Counted from the first letter of the stretch, positions 24,429-35,214 are shown. The stretch is DNA of 64,000 nucleotides from Peromyscus leucopus (GCF_004664715.2 NC_051072.1:37076142-37140141), one strand, 5' to 3'. Translations and numbers: made by a program. Notes: generated from the letters alone by a model not told the origin.

Positions 24429-24775
24429 TGACAAAAAAAAAACAAAAACAAACAAACATACAAACAAACAAAAAATCCAGAACAGGCAGACTATGCTCCA
24501 AATGAGATAGAATTCCTTTTTCTCTCCCTCCCGGCTCTCTAACCTTGGCAAATGACTTCAATTCTGGGAGTTTCCATTTCCTTATCTAAGACAGGCTATT
24601 CTTAACAACCCCAGAGTAACACTGTAAAGACGGAATGGAGCAGTCATGGGACTGTTCGTCAGGTTCAATTAATATCTAAATGTTGGTAATATAGTAACTC
24701 TTCCTCTGTAGAAAAGGCTGTTGCATTTGCTAGACCTCTAACCCCACTGAGACAAACCAACATTCAATCTTTGAT

Positions 24776-24780
<5 letters not shown>

Positions 24781-24815
<35 letters not shown>
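24781..24815. repeat. (GA)n microsatellite
   Basis: This is an uninterrupted AG run. Confidence 0.98.
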
Positions 24816-24817
<2 letters not shown>

Positions 24818-25121
24818 ATGAATCAGTGGGCCACGGGCCCTGCACAGCGCATAGTACATATGAGAAAATTAAACGGGGATCCACAGTCTGTTAATAGTTC
24901 ATGAGGTAAATTAACAAAGATAGTCTGGAGGTAGCTATAAAAAGATGGACATTTAAGCTTTTACATTTGTTTTCAGAAATTAGGCTTAACAACAGGAGGA
25001 AGATGAAAAATGAAGGTACCTGTAATTGTTGTGTATTTTACTTTATCAAGTAATACACAAAGTGGGGAAGCCACAGAACGGATCATCCCAGTATTATTAT
25101 CCCTATATTATAAATGAAGAG

Positions 25122-25205
25122 GCGGGCCACAGCTCAGTCATAGAGCACTCACCTAGCATATACAAGGCCGTGCCTTTGATCTCTAGCTCTACAAATAATA
25201 ACAAT
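25122..25205 (+). repeat. ID-type SINE
   Basis: The head GGCGGGCCACAGCTCAGTCA continues with TAGAGCACTCACCTAGCATA and ends in an AATAACAA tail. Confidence 0.75.
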
Positions 25206-25320
25206 TAACAGTAAATGAAGAAACTAGGACTTAAGAAACTAATTTACCTGAGGACACACAGTGGTAAATGACTGAAGTAGGATTTGAACCCAGTGCTTGA
25301 TTCTAAGCTCTGGGTATCAC
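25206..25320 (-). repeat. MIR SINE, minus
   Basis: The text AATGAAGAAACTAGGACTTAA, 'acctgaggacacacagtgg' and 'aggatttgaacccagtgc' is a clear reversed MIR core. Confidence 0.7.
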
Positions 25321-25329
25321 CTTCCCAGC

Positions 25330-25880
25330 TGCTGCATGGTGTTTCTATTCCCTTCATCATGATCCAGAGTTAGTTCCTATGAGGGCTTCCATGGTAGAGT
25401 TCTCAGATCTCTCTGAAATAGTCTCTCCCTCATACCCTAGATGTATTATTTCCCAGATCAGAAGCTGACTTTATAGCTGAAATGTAGTGTAACAAGCCAA
25501 TCCTCTCAGGAAGGTGCTAAGGTCATAGGCATGGGTTGACCAAGGCCTTGCCAGGTCTAATGAAGCAGCATGAAGTGACATGGGCCTCCATGTTGATTCT
25601 GTGTGGACCTGGTGACCTCCTCACCTCACCACACTGCCCCCCCACCTCCCTTCAGGCATTTCCACTCTGCCTACTCAACTCCCATCCTAGGTTGCCTCTT
25701 CTGTCCTCTTTCTTGTCCCCACCTACCTCATCGATGACTTTGTCTCTTTCCTGAATGATCCATCTTCCTTTTAAAGTTTCCAATGTCCAATCCATCACAT
25801 CAGGAAGCATGGGAAAACTCTTTCTCCATGGTTATGGTAAGAATTGGGGTGGGAGAGAAAGACAGAAAATGATCTTTCAG
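25330..25880. other. Unassigned stretch
   Basis: I see no gene or clear repeat. Short frames here lack motifs. Confidence 0.4.
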
Positions 25881-25885
25881 CTCAC

Positions 25886-26049
25886 CAGCCATCCATCATT
25901 CCTAGAAACCTGTGAGTCCTATGTCCAATCTCCTTCTCACAGAGCTGCCCTGCTGACATCATTTTTTGCTCCAAGAATTCAGTTCTTAGAAGCGTCAAGC
26001 ACTGCAATTTCTAGAAGGGAAAATTTTGACTTGTTCACCAATGAAACTG
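25886..26049 (+). repeat. Inverted duplication, left arm
   Basis: This segment recurs in reverse complement at 27836-27996 with roughly 85% identity by eye. A shared core runs CCAAGAATTCAGTTCTTAGA. I do not recognise it as a named repeat. Confidence 0.85.
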
Positions 26050-26054
26050 CTCCA

Positions 26055-26309
26055 GGGTCTAGAGAGATAGCTTGATCCATAGAGTGCTTCATGTTCTGGA
26101 AGACTTGAGTTTGGATCCCCCGTACCCATGTGAAAAGCCAGGAATGATGGTATTCAGTAGTAACCCTCAGAAACAGGCTGGTCCCTGTAGCCTAGTCAGC
26201 TTGCCTTAGCCCAATCAATGAGCTCTAGGTGCAGTGGGGGACCCTATGGCAAGAAGTAAGGTGGGGGACAATCCAGGAAGACAACAGATGGTAACTTTTT
26301 GTCTCCATA

Positions 26310-26375
<66 letters not shown>

Positions 26376-26400
26376 GTGAGCATGCACACATTCACATGTA
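26055..26400 (+). repeat. B3 SINE with long (CT)n run
   Basis: The head GGTCTAGAGAGATAGCTTGA and the inner AGTTTGGATCCCCCGTACCC follow B3. A (CT)n run at 26312-26370 has expanded in the 3' part. Confidence 0.75.
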
Positions 26401-26519
26401 AGCTTCAAGGTGATTTAGTTAATTAATTAATCGCTTTGAATTCACTGTTGTCTCCATTGACTAAGGCCTTCTGTGTGTTCTATGTCTGAATGAACAATTA
26501 CCCAACATACTACCTTCTC

Positions 26520-26610
26520 AGGGCTGATAACACAGGTCATTGGTTGAGCAAGATTCCCTAACATGTGCAAGGTCCTGCCTGGGTTCAATCCCCAGCACCA
26601 CAAAAGAAAA
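26520..26610 (+). repeat. ID-type SINE
   Basis: The text GGTCATTGGTTGAGCAAGAT and CCTGGGTTCAATCCCCAGCA marks the tRNA-like head. Confidence 0.7.
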
Positions 26611-26614
26611 TAAA

Positions 26615-27212
26615 ACACCATAATGAAATTCACTTCTCCGTATGCTAACCTTAAAATATAATTTTAAAAAACAAAGCAAAGCTCTTAGGAATAGAAACAA
26701 AACATCTACCTTTGTTTGGACTCTTTGATACTCTATCTTCCCATTTTGATTGTTGATTTCCACTTGAAACTCTCACAGAGGCCATTAGCCACTGTAAAAT
26801 GTTCCCTTCTTCTCCCTGATAAACCCACAGAAAGGAGCTTTGGAGATACATTAATGGTTTTCTCTTCCCATCTTTGACAGTTTGACATGACATGGCCCCC
26901 AATTTCCTCTCTGCCTGTGGGTGGGAACCTGGAATGAAAATGAAGACGACCTCTGGGAAACTCAAAGCTGATTCCAGACTCTGTAGAGCCTTTCTCAAGT
27001 TCTGCATCCAAGAAGAATTGCCCTGGGTGAGGACAGAGCCACTGTGCTGCTGTGAGGGGTCCTCTTGGCAGTGTGTTGGCTTCTTGGCTCAACCCTCATC
27101 ATTAATTTCCTTTTTGTGGATGCAATAGATCCAGAGGTGCAAGAACACAGCCTCCTGCAAGAGGCCCTGAGCCCAGGCAGAGGCTACCACGGCTGCCTCT
27201 GGAACTCAGCCC
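26615..27212. other. Unassigned stretch
   Basis: Overlapping frames of about 118 codons on the minus strand (26651-27092) show no motif and mixed phase. I treat them as chance. Confidence 0.4.
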
Positions 27213-27218
27213 CACATC

Positions 27219-27596
27219 TGTAGCTGGAAGTTTTCCTGTGTCCTGCCTGGCCCTGAGGTCCTGCAGCTGCTTATAAAATAATCACTCAGGGGCTTATATT
27301 ACTTACCAACTGTGTGGCCTATGGCAAGTTTCTTGCTGGCTAGCTCTTTCATCTTAAATTAACCCATTTCTATTAACTATTTAGTGCCACGTGGCATTAC
27401 CAGTCTGCTGGCATCTTGCTGCTCCTTGGGTGGTGGCTGGCGTCTCTCCTTACTCTCCTATCTCCTTTCATTATCTCCCTTGGATTTCCCCCCTGCCCCC
27501 ACCACTCCATCCTGCCCTGCCATAGGCCAATGCAGCTTTATTTATCAACCAATCAGAGAAACATATATTCACAGCATACAAAGACATCGCACAGGA
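27219..27596 (-). mobile_element. Solo LTR with 6-bp target duplication
   Basis: It begins TGTAGCTGGAAG and contains CTTATAAAATAATCACTCAG and TTAAATTAACCCATTTCTAT, shared with the LTR at 32648-32992. CACATC is present on both sides (27213-27218 and 27597-27602). Orientation is taken from the 32.6-kb relative. There is no internal ERV sequence. Confidence 0.8.
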
Positions 27597-27706
27597 CACA
27601 TCTGCACACAAGGTTACTTCTTTTCTAATTTGCTCTCCATATACCCTCCAAAACAGGAAAATGTGAACATATATATACAGATATATGTATGTGTATGTAT
27701 ATACAC

Positions 27707-27796
27707 ATATAATTTAGTAACTTCTTGAAGTATATACATATGCTTTATATATATGAAGCATAGATATATATACTTCAAGAAGTTACTAAATTATAT
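27707..27796. repeat. Long AT-rich palindrome
   Basis: Bases 27707-27736 are the exact reverse complement of 27767-27796. The 30-base centre is itself partly self-complementary (CATATGCTT against GAAGCATAG). Confidence 0.92.
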
Positions 27797-27835
27797 ATAT
27801 ATAATATATAATATATCTGAGCTCTATCTGTAAGA

Positions 27836-27996
27836 CAGTTTCATTGGTGAACAAGTCAAGTTTTCCCTTCTAGAAATTACAGTGCTTAACACTTCTAAGA
27901 ACTGAATTCTTGGAGAAAAAAATGTCAGCAGGGTAGCTGAGAGGAGATCAGACATAGGATCACAGGTAGGGTGTATCTAGGAATGATGGATGGCTG
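27836..27996 (-). repeat. Inverted duplication, right arm
   Basis: This is the reverse-complement partner of 25886-26049. It ends where a (TA)n run begins and lies just past the AT palindrome. Confidence 0.85.
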
Positions 27997-27997
27997 A

Positions 27998-28017
27998 TTA
28001 TATATATATATATACAC

Positions 28018-28094
<77 letters not shown>
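27998..28094. repeat. (TA)n then (GA)n microsatellite
   Basis: A TA run to about 28055 is followed directly by a GA run. Confidence 0.97.
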
Positions 28095-28097
<3 letters not shown>

Positions 28098-28394
28098 GGC
28101 AACCGTCATCTAGATGTGTGTTTCCATTTGTGAGCTCATTTCACTTTCAGCTTAAAGCTCTTCAGTTGAGTTTGTTAACCATATGGAAATGACAGACTCT
28201 TTTACTATAACATGTTATCTGAAGAGAGGGATATAGACCATTTTAATTGTTCTCTATGCTGTTTCTAATGTTAAAAGCCTGGATATATTATTTTGGAATG
28301 AAATGTCATTTCATTCTGTTTTCCAAGAAGCTGGAGAAAGGGATGAAGGCATCACACTTAAGTTAAAGCTATTTAAAAGAAAAAAGAAAAAACT

Positions 28395-29165
28395 ACCTAG
28401 GGACATTCAGTCCTAAATAGGATGTCACCATCAAATCTCTCCCCTCAGGGCTCAGGGAATCCTACTGAAGAGAAGGCAGAAAGATTGTAAGAGCCAGAGG
28501 CGATGGAGGACACTAAGGGAACCAGGCCTTCTAAACAGAGCATATGAATTCTCAGAGACTGAGACAGCATGCACCAGCCTGCTGGGTCTGCACTAGATAG
28601 GGTCTGAGAGCTGGGAGAAGTGTGTGCCCACACCCATCCCTACCCCAGAAGTTGGCCAACTGATAACCACTTGCAAAGGAAAATTAGTTTTCTCCAAGGG
28701 AGTCTCACTGGGGAAACCACCCACCCTTAAGTAGATGGCCAGCAGAAAACAAACCCAACATTTTAGGTTCTTTGTCTCTTTCTTTCATAATGTATCAAGG
28801 TTTTTGTTTCATTTTGTTTTGTTTTTAAAGAAAAAACCTGACAGGTCCTTTGTGTATATGCTACGGCTTCCAGCTTTGTGTTTTTATGGGATTCCTGTGT
28901 GTATGAACATGTTTGTCTATCTGTGTTTCCTGTGCTTTTTCTTTGGCTCCTTTTCTTCTGTTTTGTCCTATTCTGATTCATTTGTTTTTGTTTTACCTTA
29001 TTTTACTTTATTATTATGCCTTAGATGCCTGTTTTCTAACTAGAGACAGAAAGGGTGTGGAGCTGAGTGGGAGGGGAGGGGGAGGAACTGGGAGGAGCTG
29101 GTGGAGGGGAAACCATAATCAGAATATACTATATGAAAAAAAAATCTATTTTCAATAGAAAAAAA
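28395..29165 (+). repeat. Rodent L1 3' UTR and tail
   Basis: The order ATCAAATCTCTCCCCTCAGG, GCAGAAAGATTGTAAGAGCC, CCTGTGTGTATGAACATGTT and CAGAATATACTATATGAAAA then TCTATTTTCAATA is the 3' end of rodent L1. It is 5'-truncated with no coding part left. Confidence 0.8.
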
Positions 29166-29169
29166 ACTA

Positions 29170-31045
29170 TGTAATAATTAAGTTTTTTAAAAAAAAATGA
29201 TCTAACTGAAAATCAGCCAAAAGCCCAACAACCAGAATTTCCCCTATCTAAATTTATTCCTTTTCAATGAACAGATAGGTATGTATAATTGAAGTTACTT
29301 TTTTTTTTTTACATACCATAAAACTTGTTTTTTCCACTGATTATAAAATGAATATTTTCCATACCATCAAGTAAATATTCTGAAAAATACATCTAGACTA
29401 AAAAACATTTTTTCCCATTTGCCTCTTTAGTTTATTGCCTATGCATGACCAGCACATTTTAGTTTTGTCAAAAGTTGTCATATTTTCTAATTGAAGAAAA
29501 AAGTTCTGAAGTTAAAACACCTGAAGGCCTGGAATAGAACTTTTTAAGCACATGGTTATACTTTAACTGGATCTATAAGACAAAAATAATTTGTTTTCAT
29601 GTTGGTATTTTTCATGTCGACTGTAGTATGAATGCTATGAGCATTCTTCTACTTCTCCATTCCACACAAAATGTTACTGTTCCCGGGCCCAACCCCCAAG
29701 ACCCTGTCTTGAAGTCTCGGTGGCCTCTGCTGAATGTGAAATGACCCTCAGCATCACTGCGAACCTCAGTCCACAGAATATAGAAGACCCAGTAAGGCAA
29801 TGTTTGCAGCGTTCAGCAGCTGAACCCACCGGGCACGGAAGAAATGCCCCCATTGTCCTCCAGAGCAGAAATGACAATTCCCCACAAACAATCACTTGTC
29901 CGTCGCTGATATAAATAGACTTTAATACACAGCCAGCTGTCTGAGAGTTTACAAGTGTTGACCGAAGGCTCAGGAGGGAAGGGAAACGAGGGGTCTCCAG
30001 ATAGCTGGAGACCGGCTTGTCTGCAGACCGCAGTAAATAAGGATGCACACAGCACCCTGTATAAAGGACATCAGCACGCCTGGATGCAGGCCACAGTTAT
30101 GGGAACAGCACTGCGGGCCGCCTGTGGGAGTCTCTCAGGAGATGCTGCATCCTTCCCTCGTGAGCATCCATAAATTCAAGATTGTGAAACAAACGGCAGT
30201 TACCAGCAAGCGTCAGTCGTGAGAGATGTTCAGACACAGCGGGATGTGCCCCAATCCGGCTTTGATAAGAACGGAGTCTGCCTCAGCTCTCATCCATGTC
30301 CTGCTCTGTTTTCCTTCATCTTCCCGAGAACAGCTCTCTTGCATTCTGTTTTTCTTTCACAACTTTTACTCATGGATAGTCGCAAGTGTTCTAGACAGTT
30401 CATCTTAACCAGAGCCAGTCCCTCGGGCACAATGGCTCAAGAATCTGATCAGGTGTGACAGAGAGCAGGGCCCATGCAACCAGCATGGACACAGGGCTGG
30501 GCTAACCGCAACTCATCCCACCCACACTGCTCAGCCCCGGGGCGACAGAGGCTGAAGGTGGGTGGGAGACTTGTTACAAAGTCCTGTGAGACCCAACAGA
30601 CTGGACAAACGTGCCCTAGGGAACCAAAGACAGAAACAAAGAGGACACCAAAGGCAGAATGTAGACTGCTTCAGATAAGATAGTGTCCCCTTGCCCAGAA
30701 AAAAAGTAAATGAATGAGAAGGCAACTCTTACTTGAATGTTACATCTTGTGCCTTTTAATATATCTCTTTCTGATGTGTCAATGTGAAAGACGATCTGAG
30801 ATCCTTAAGTCTTTCAAATGCCTTCCTTGACTCTCCACCTTTTAAAAACGTAAAGACCATCACCAATATTTTAACTCACTTATAAAAATTTAAAAAAAAA
30901 AATAAGCCTATCATGATTGCCTTAAACCCCCCCCCATAGTCAATATCCATCCTTTAAACTAAGATCACTGTTGAATTACCAGAAGTGAGAAATGTACTAA
31001 GAGTTTTAATTAGAAAGTTATTTTCCTTCCACCTGAGACACACAA
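29170..31045. other. Unassigned stretch
   Basis: I see no clear repeat. Frames at 29674-30055 (minus) and 29720-29914 (plus) overlap without family motifs. Parts of 29650-30450 look complex and single-copy, so a conservation comparison would be informative there. Confidence 0.4.
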
Positions 31046-31049
31046 AGTT

Positions 31050-31318
31050 TAAGGTCAGGGCCTGGTAATTGGTAGTTGCCTGGAGGGGAAAGTTCGTTGT
31101 CTTTAAGGGTGTGGCCTCTGGTAGGTGGAGCACACACTAGTGGATGGACAGCCACACACCCAGGACCATATCGGCAGCACGGATTGAACTCAGTGTGTCA
31201 AAGAGTACACCAAGTTAGGTATGGGATGGGGAAATGGGTCTGGAAGATGGGGGTAGGGGTGAATATGATCAAATTATAATATATAAAACTCAGGGAATTA
31301 ATAAAAATATTTTAAATG
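31050..31318 (+). repeat. Rodent L1 (Lx-type) 3' UTR
   Basis: The text AAGGGTGTGGCCTCTGGTAG, 'ggcagcacggattgaact' and GAATATGATCAAATTATAAT with AATTAATAAAAAT is an L1 tail. Confidence 0.7.
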
Positions 31319-31319
31319 C

Positions 31320-31880
31320 TTCTGTTTCAAGATGACCAACTTTCAACTAAGTAGATAAAGGCATCTTCTCCCATAGCTGAGTCTTGAAATACTTGAGAAC
31401 CTGTTGCTAGTGTGATGACTTATGACCCTGGCAAGTCCTCTGTCTCAGTCTCCTCTTCTGGAAATCAGTACCTCCTTGGGTCTATTGAAGATCAACTGAG
31501 TTTTGAGAAGCTTACCTTGTTCCAGTACTTAATAGTGTATCTGTTGCTAACTAGTTCACTTTAAGATTTTTTTTTCATTGCTTTTTCTTTCAAGGTTATC
31601 TTTTTTATTAAAGGATAATATACATACAGAAGTACACATAAATACACAACTTGAATTTTCGCATATCTACAGGGCCTCTGGTTAAGTATCCAGAACATTC
31701 TACACTTTGAGAGCCCCCTGCTTCTTTTCCAGCCTCTCTCTACAGCTCCACCTCCAGCAAGCAATGGCCGTTATCCCAGGGATGCTATGCTTGTTTTAAA
31801 TTATATATTTTAATTGCTATAAAACACACATATGAATCACTACCTTAACCATTGTCTAAATGTATATACGTCACTACATA
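31320..31880. other. Unassigned AT-rich stretch
   Basis: I see no gene or clear repeat. Confidence 0.4.
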
Positions 31881-31883
31881 TAT

Positions 31884-31962
31884 GGAACTCGTTTCATAGA
31901 CCAGGGTGGTCTAAAACTCACTGAGATCTACTGCCTCAGGATTAAAGGTGTACCCCGTCCTT
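31884..31962 (-). repeat. B1 SINE fragment, minus
   Basis: The text CATAGACCAGGGTGGTCTAA and GCCTCAGGATTAAAGGTGTA is the right part of a reversed B1. Confidence 0.7.
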
Positions 31963-31974
31963 TTAAAATATATT

Positions 31975-32176
31975 TTTGAATATTTATTTTTATTTTTCAA
32001 TTGTGTGTCTGTGTGGGGGGTTTGTGTCCATGAGTGCAGATACTTGTGGAGGCCGGAGGCGTCAGATCCCCCTACAGGCGGCTGTGACCCATCAGCTGTT
32101 GATGCTGGGAGTCAAACATGAGTCCTCTGCCAGAGCAGATACATCCTTCACTGATGAGCCATCTCTCCAGCCCTGC
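31975..32176 (-). repeat. B2 SINE, minus
   Basis: The text GGAGGCCGGAGGCGTCAGAT and GATGAGCCATCTCTCCAGCC is a reversed B2. The 173-codon frame over 31976-32497 is mostly this SINE. Confidence 0.9.
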
Positions 32177-32542
32177 CTTGGCCATTTTAAACGTACAGTT
32201 TTGCACATTAAGCACAATCACAGCTGTGCAATTATCCTCACCATCCACCAACACTCCTCATCTTGCAAAACCGTACTTCACACCATTAGTTATCTCCCTA
32301 TTTATCCTGCTCTAGCCCCAGGCAACCTTCAGGCTCCTCTGAAGCCAACCTTTCTAGTTATCCCCATAAATGGAATACAGATGTGCATCCCGGGGCTTGC
32401 CATTTCCCATCTAGACAAACGTCAGGTCACACAAACACCTTCTTTCCTGTGTCTGCCTTCTCCAGAATCATGTCTGTGGCATTCTCTTCCACTGTGAGCA
32501 GTCATATGTTATTCATTCCTATTATATCACCATTAATATAAA

Positions 32543-32992
32543 TGTTGTTGGAGGGCTTCTCTCCAGGTTCCCCGGCTAGCTCAGTCGGTAGAGCATGAGA
32601 CTCTTAATCTCAGGGTCGTGGGTTTGAGCCCCACGTTGGGCGCCATTTGTTGTTGGAGGGCTTCTTTCCAGGTTCCCCAAGCCCCGCAGTCCCACAATCC
32701 ACTTATAAAATAATCACTCAGACGCTTATATCACTTATAAACTGTATGGCTGTGGCAGGCTTCTTGCTAACTGCTCTTTTATCTTAAATTAACCCATTTC
32801 TATAAATCTATACCTTGCCACGTGGCTGGTGGCTTACCAGAGTCTCTACATGCTGCTTCTCCTGGCGGTGGCTGCAGTCTCTCTCCTCCTTCTTCCTGTT
32901 TTCCCAATTCTCCTCTCTCTTTGTCCCGCCTATACTTCCTGCCTGGTCACTGGCCATCAGTGTTTTATTTACATAGAGTGATATCCACAGCA
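32543..32992 (-). mobile_element. Compact LTR element with captured tRNA-Lys, TSD TATAAA
   Basis: The unit is a 31-base copy of the LTR 3' end (32543-32573), a whole tRNA-Lys with CCA (32570-32645), TT, then a complete LTR (32648-32992). The target duplication TATAAA flanks the whole unit at 32537-32542 and 32993-32998. Read on the minus strand the order is LTR, AA, primer-binding site TGGCGCCCAACGTGGGGC running on through the full tRNA complement, then the LTR end again. Six-base duplications and a Lys primer fit class II ERVs. No coding region is present. Confidence 0.88.
32570..32645 (+). tRNA. tRNA-Lys(CTT)-like sequence with encoded CCA (retro-captured)
   Basis: The cloverleaf is complete: D arm GCTCAGTCGGTAGAGC, anticodon loop CTCTTAA (anticodon CTT), acceptor 3' strand GTTGGGC, discriminator G. 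CCA follows in the DNA, which nuclear tRNA genes lack. Position 1 is C instead of G and the B box reads GGTTTGAGCC (C56 to T). I read it as reverse-transcribed primer tRNA, not a working gene. Confidence 0.85.
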
Positions 32993-33002
32993 TATAAATA
33001 CC

Positions 33003-33503
33003 TGTAGCATGAATCTTAAAGGTACTTATTAATAAAATCAAACCTGAGGCCAGATATTGGGGTCAATGCTGGAAGATCAGAGAAGCAGAACAAGCCATAG
33101 CTTCCTTACCTCGCCAGTTCCTCAGCTGATCCTGTTTCCTCAGACTGGAAGCCTCTGAGTCCTTATCCGAATGAATCTCAGCTGAACTGCTTCTCGAAAG
33201 CCTGAATGCTTAACCAGCCTAGTTCCTGGTTTTCACACCTTATATACCTTTCTGCTTTCTGCCCTCACTTCCTGGGATTAAAGGCTCACTTTCTGTGATT
33301 AAAGGCGTGAGTCACCATGCCTGGCTGTTTCCAACGTGGCCTTGAACTCACAGAGATCCAGACGGATTTCTGCTTCTGGAATGCTAGGATTAAAGGCATG
33401 AGTGCCACCATTTTCTGGCCTCTGTATCTAGTGGCTGTTCTGTTCTCTGACCCCAGATAAGTTTATTAGGGTGCACAATATTTTGGGGAACAATACCACA
33501 ACA
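33003..33503 (-). mobile_element. Solo LTR with 6-bp target duplication AATACC
   Basis: On the minus strand it begins TGTTGTGGTATTG and ends in CA. AATACC is present at 32997-33002 and 33504-33509. B1-like text (GATTAAAGGCGTGAGTCACC, CTCACAGAGATCCAGACGGA) is embedded in it, once in full and once partly repeated. Confidence 0.8.
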
Positions 33504-33509
33504 AATACC

Positions 33510-33955
33510 TATCAATGACAGGTGTTTATAGCAGTTTTTCAGTTTGGAGTTTTTACATATAGTGTCAGTTTATCTTCTGGTAAAATAAATGCCTGAGTGC
33601 AATTACTAGGCCTTGGGATACACCATGTGTTCAGCATAGCGGACATCCTCAGGCCTCCACCCAGAGAATTCTCTTCCCAGGGTTCACCTACATTCATCAC
33701 CCTCAACCTCAAACTCCCTGGACTCCACTGGGCTGCCTGCACTTGCCAGAACACTGTCCTCACACTCTTAACAGCCTTGCATCCCGTGCCCAACTAACAG
33801 TCACCATTCTCCTAACAGTACTAGCTTTGTGGGTACTGTCATTCAGCCCATACTTCCTGATTGGATTGATAGCTCCTTGTCACTCAGACCTCAGCGTCTT
33901 TGAGATGTGGTCCCAAAGCATGAAAGCGCATCTCTTCACACGTGGGACCGAGTCT
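33510..33955. other. Unassigned stretch
   Basis: I see no gene. Overlapping short frames on both strands have no motif. Confidence 0.35.
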
Positions 33956-33956
33956 G

Positions 33957-34420
33957 TTCTAGTTCGCTTTTGGCTGCTGTGACAACATTCTGACCCAAAG
34001 CGACCTGTGGAGGAAACGCTTTATCGTATAGTATGTCCTACTCTGCTTTTTATTTTTGTGACAGAACACTGGCCTGAACCAACCCAAAGAGAAAAGGACT
34101 CACTTGGTTTACAGAGTACAGTCCATCACTGAAGAAGCCAGTGCAGAGGCTGAAAAGAGGAGCCTGGAGGCAGAAACTGAAGCAGAGATCACAGCAGAAT
34201 GATGCTTATGGTTTGCTCAGCTACCTGTCTCGCACAGTCTGTGGCCCTTCTGCCCACGGACCAGGACCACTCACAGTAGGCTGGGCCCTTTCACATCAGC
34301 TGGCAATCAAGAAAATGCCCCCACAAACACACCCGATGGCCAATCTGATGGAGGCAATTCCTCAGTTGGGATTCTCTAGTCTCATATGTCTAGATTTGCA
34401 TCGAGTTGACAAAGACTAAC
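33957..34420 (+). repeat. Rodent LTR-type repeat with a broken first copy
   Basis: A start-like piece (CTAGTTCGCTTTTGGCTGCT) is followed by a fuller copy from about 34040 ending CATCGAGTTGACAAAGACTA. It is the same family as 24052-24428. Confidence 0.65.
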
Positions 34421-34439
34421 TATGATACACTTCTATGTC

Positions 34440-34715
34440 TTCTCTGAGGAAAGCTGGTGCAGGAACTCCAGGCAGAAACCATGGAGGAACTTTGTTTACT
34501 TGCTTGCTGCCTGGCTCATGGTCACCTAGCGCATTCATGCAGTCTAGGTGCACCTGCGTAAGGAGAGTGTTGCCCATAGTGGACTAGCTCTCTTACATCA
34601 ATTAGCAATCAAGAAAATGCCCTATAACCATGCTCACAGGCCAGTCTAATGAAGGCAATTCCCCAATTAAGATTTCTCAGAGAACCCCGGGTTCTGTTGA
34701 CAGCTGAGCCTAACT
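34440..34715 (+). repeat. Second, partial copy of the same LTR-type repeat
   Basis: The text GGTGCAGGAACTCCAGGCAG and CAATTAGCAATCAAGAAAAT repeats the middle and end of the previous unit in the same orientation, making a tandem. Confidence 0.6.
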
Positions 34716-34827
34716 AGGAGGAAGCCTGTGTTTTACGTTAGACTTAAGGCTGATGCTCTGGAATTTCTCTTTTACCAGATAGTCCTAGCGCTCAGTGCTT
34801 CTGCTTCCCTATCTCTTAGGGGTTGCC

Positions 34828-34868
34828 TCGGGAGCAGTGCATCCCAACCTTCCCAATGCTGCGACCCT
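34828..34868 (-). repeat. URR1 end fragment cut by B1
   Basis: The text GAGCAGTGCATCCCAACCTT and AATGCTGCGACCC is the reversed 3' terminus of URR1. The B1 poly-T begins at once after it. Confidence 0.65.
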
Positions 34869-35034
34869 TTTTTTTTTTTTTTTTTTGGTTTTTCGAGACA
34901 GGGTTTCTCTGTGTAGCTTTGCGCCTTTCCTGGAACTCACTCTGTAGCCCAGGCTGGCCTCGAACTCACAGAGATCCACCTGCCTCTGCCTCCCGAGTGC
35001 TGGGATTAAAGGCATGCGCCACCACCGCCCGGCT
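34867..35034 (-). repeat. B1 SINE, minus, full length and young
   Basis: It runs from poly-T through TTCGAGACAGGGTTTCTCTG and TAGCTTTGCGCCTTTCCT to CGCCACCACCGCCCGGC. The middle variant is the cricetid marker used in the summary. Confidence 0.97.
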
Positions 35035-35176
35035 GCTCTAGATGTTCTTAAGCCTGAGAGTATACCAGAAAGCAATCAACACTGAATTAACACTACACAG
35101 AAAAACAAAACTCTGAAGCTTTTCAGAGACTGAGTGCAACACAGGAAGCACCACCCTGAATTGATATTTAAAATTG

Positions 35177-35177
<1 letters not shown>

Positions 35178-35211
<34 letters not shown>
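35178..35211. repeat. (CA)n microsatellite
   Basis: This is an uninterrupted CA run. Confidence 0.98.

Positions 35212-35214
<3 letters not shown>

Noticed and set aside
26651..27092. Two overlapping minus-strand frames of about 118 codons
   Set aside because: They lie in competing phases with no recognisable domain or splice structure.
31976..32497. 173-codon plus-strand frame
   Set aside because: It is mostly reversed B2 sequence, with no start context or protein signature.
32570..32645. Ordinary nuclear tRNA-Lys gene
   Set aside because: Genomic CCA, a primer-binding-site position exactly two bases from an LTR end, and enclosure in the element's target duplication indicate retro-capture.
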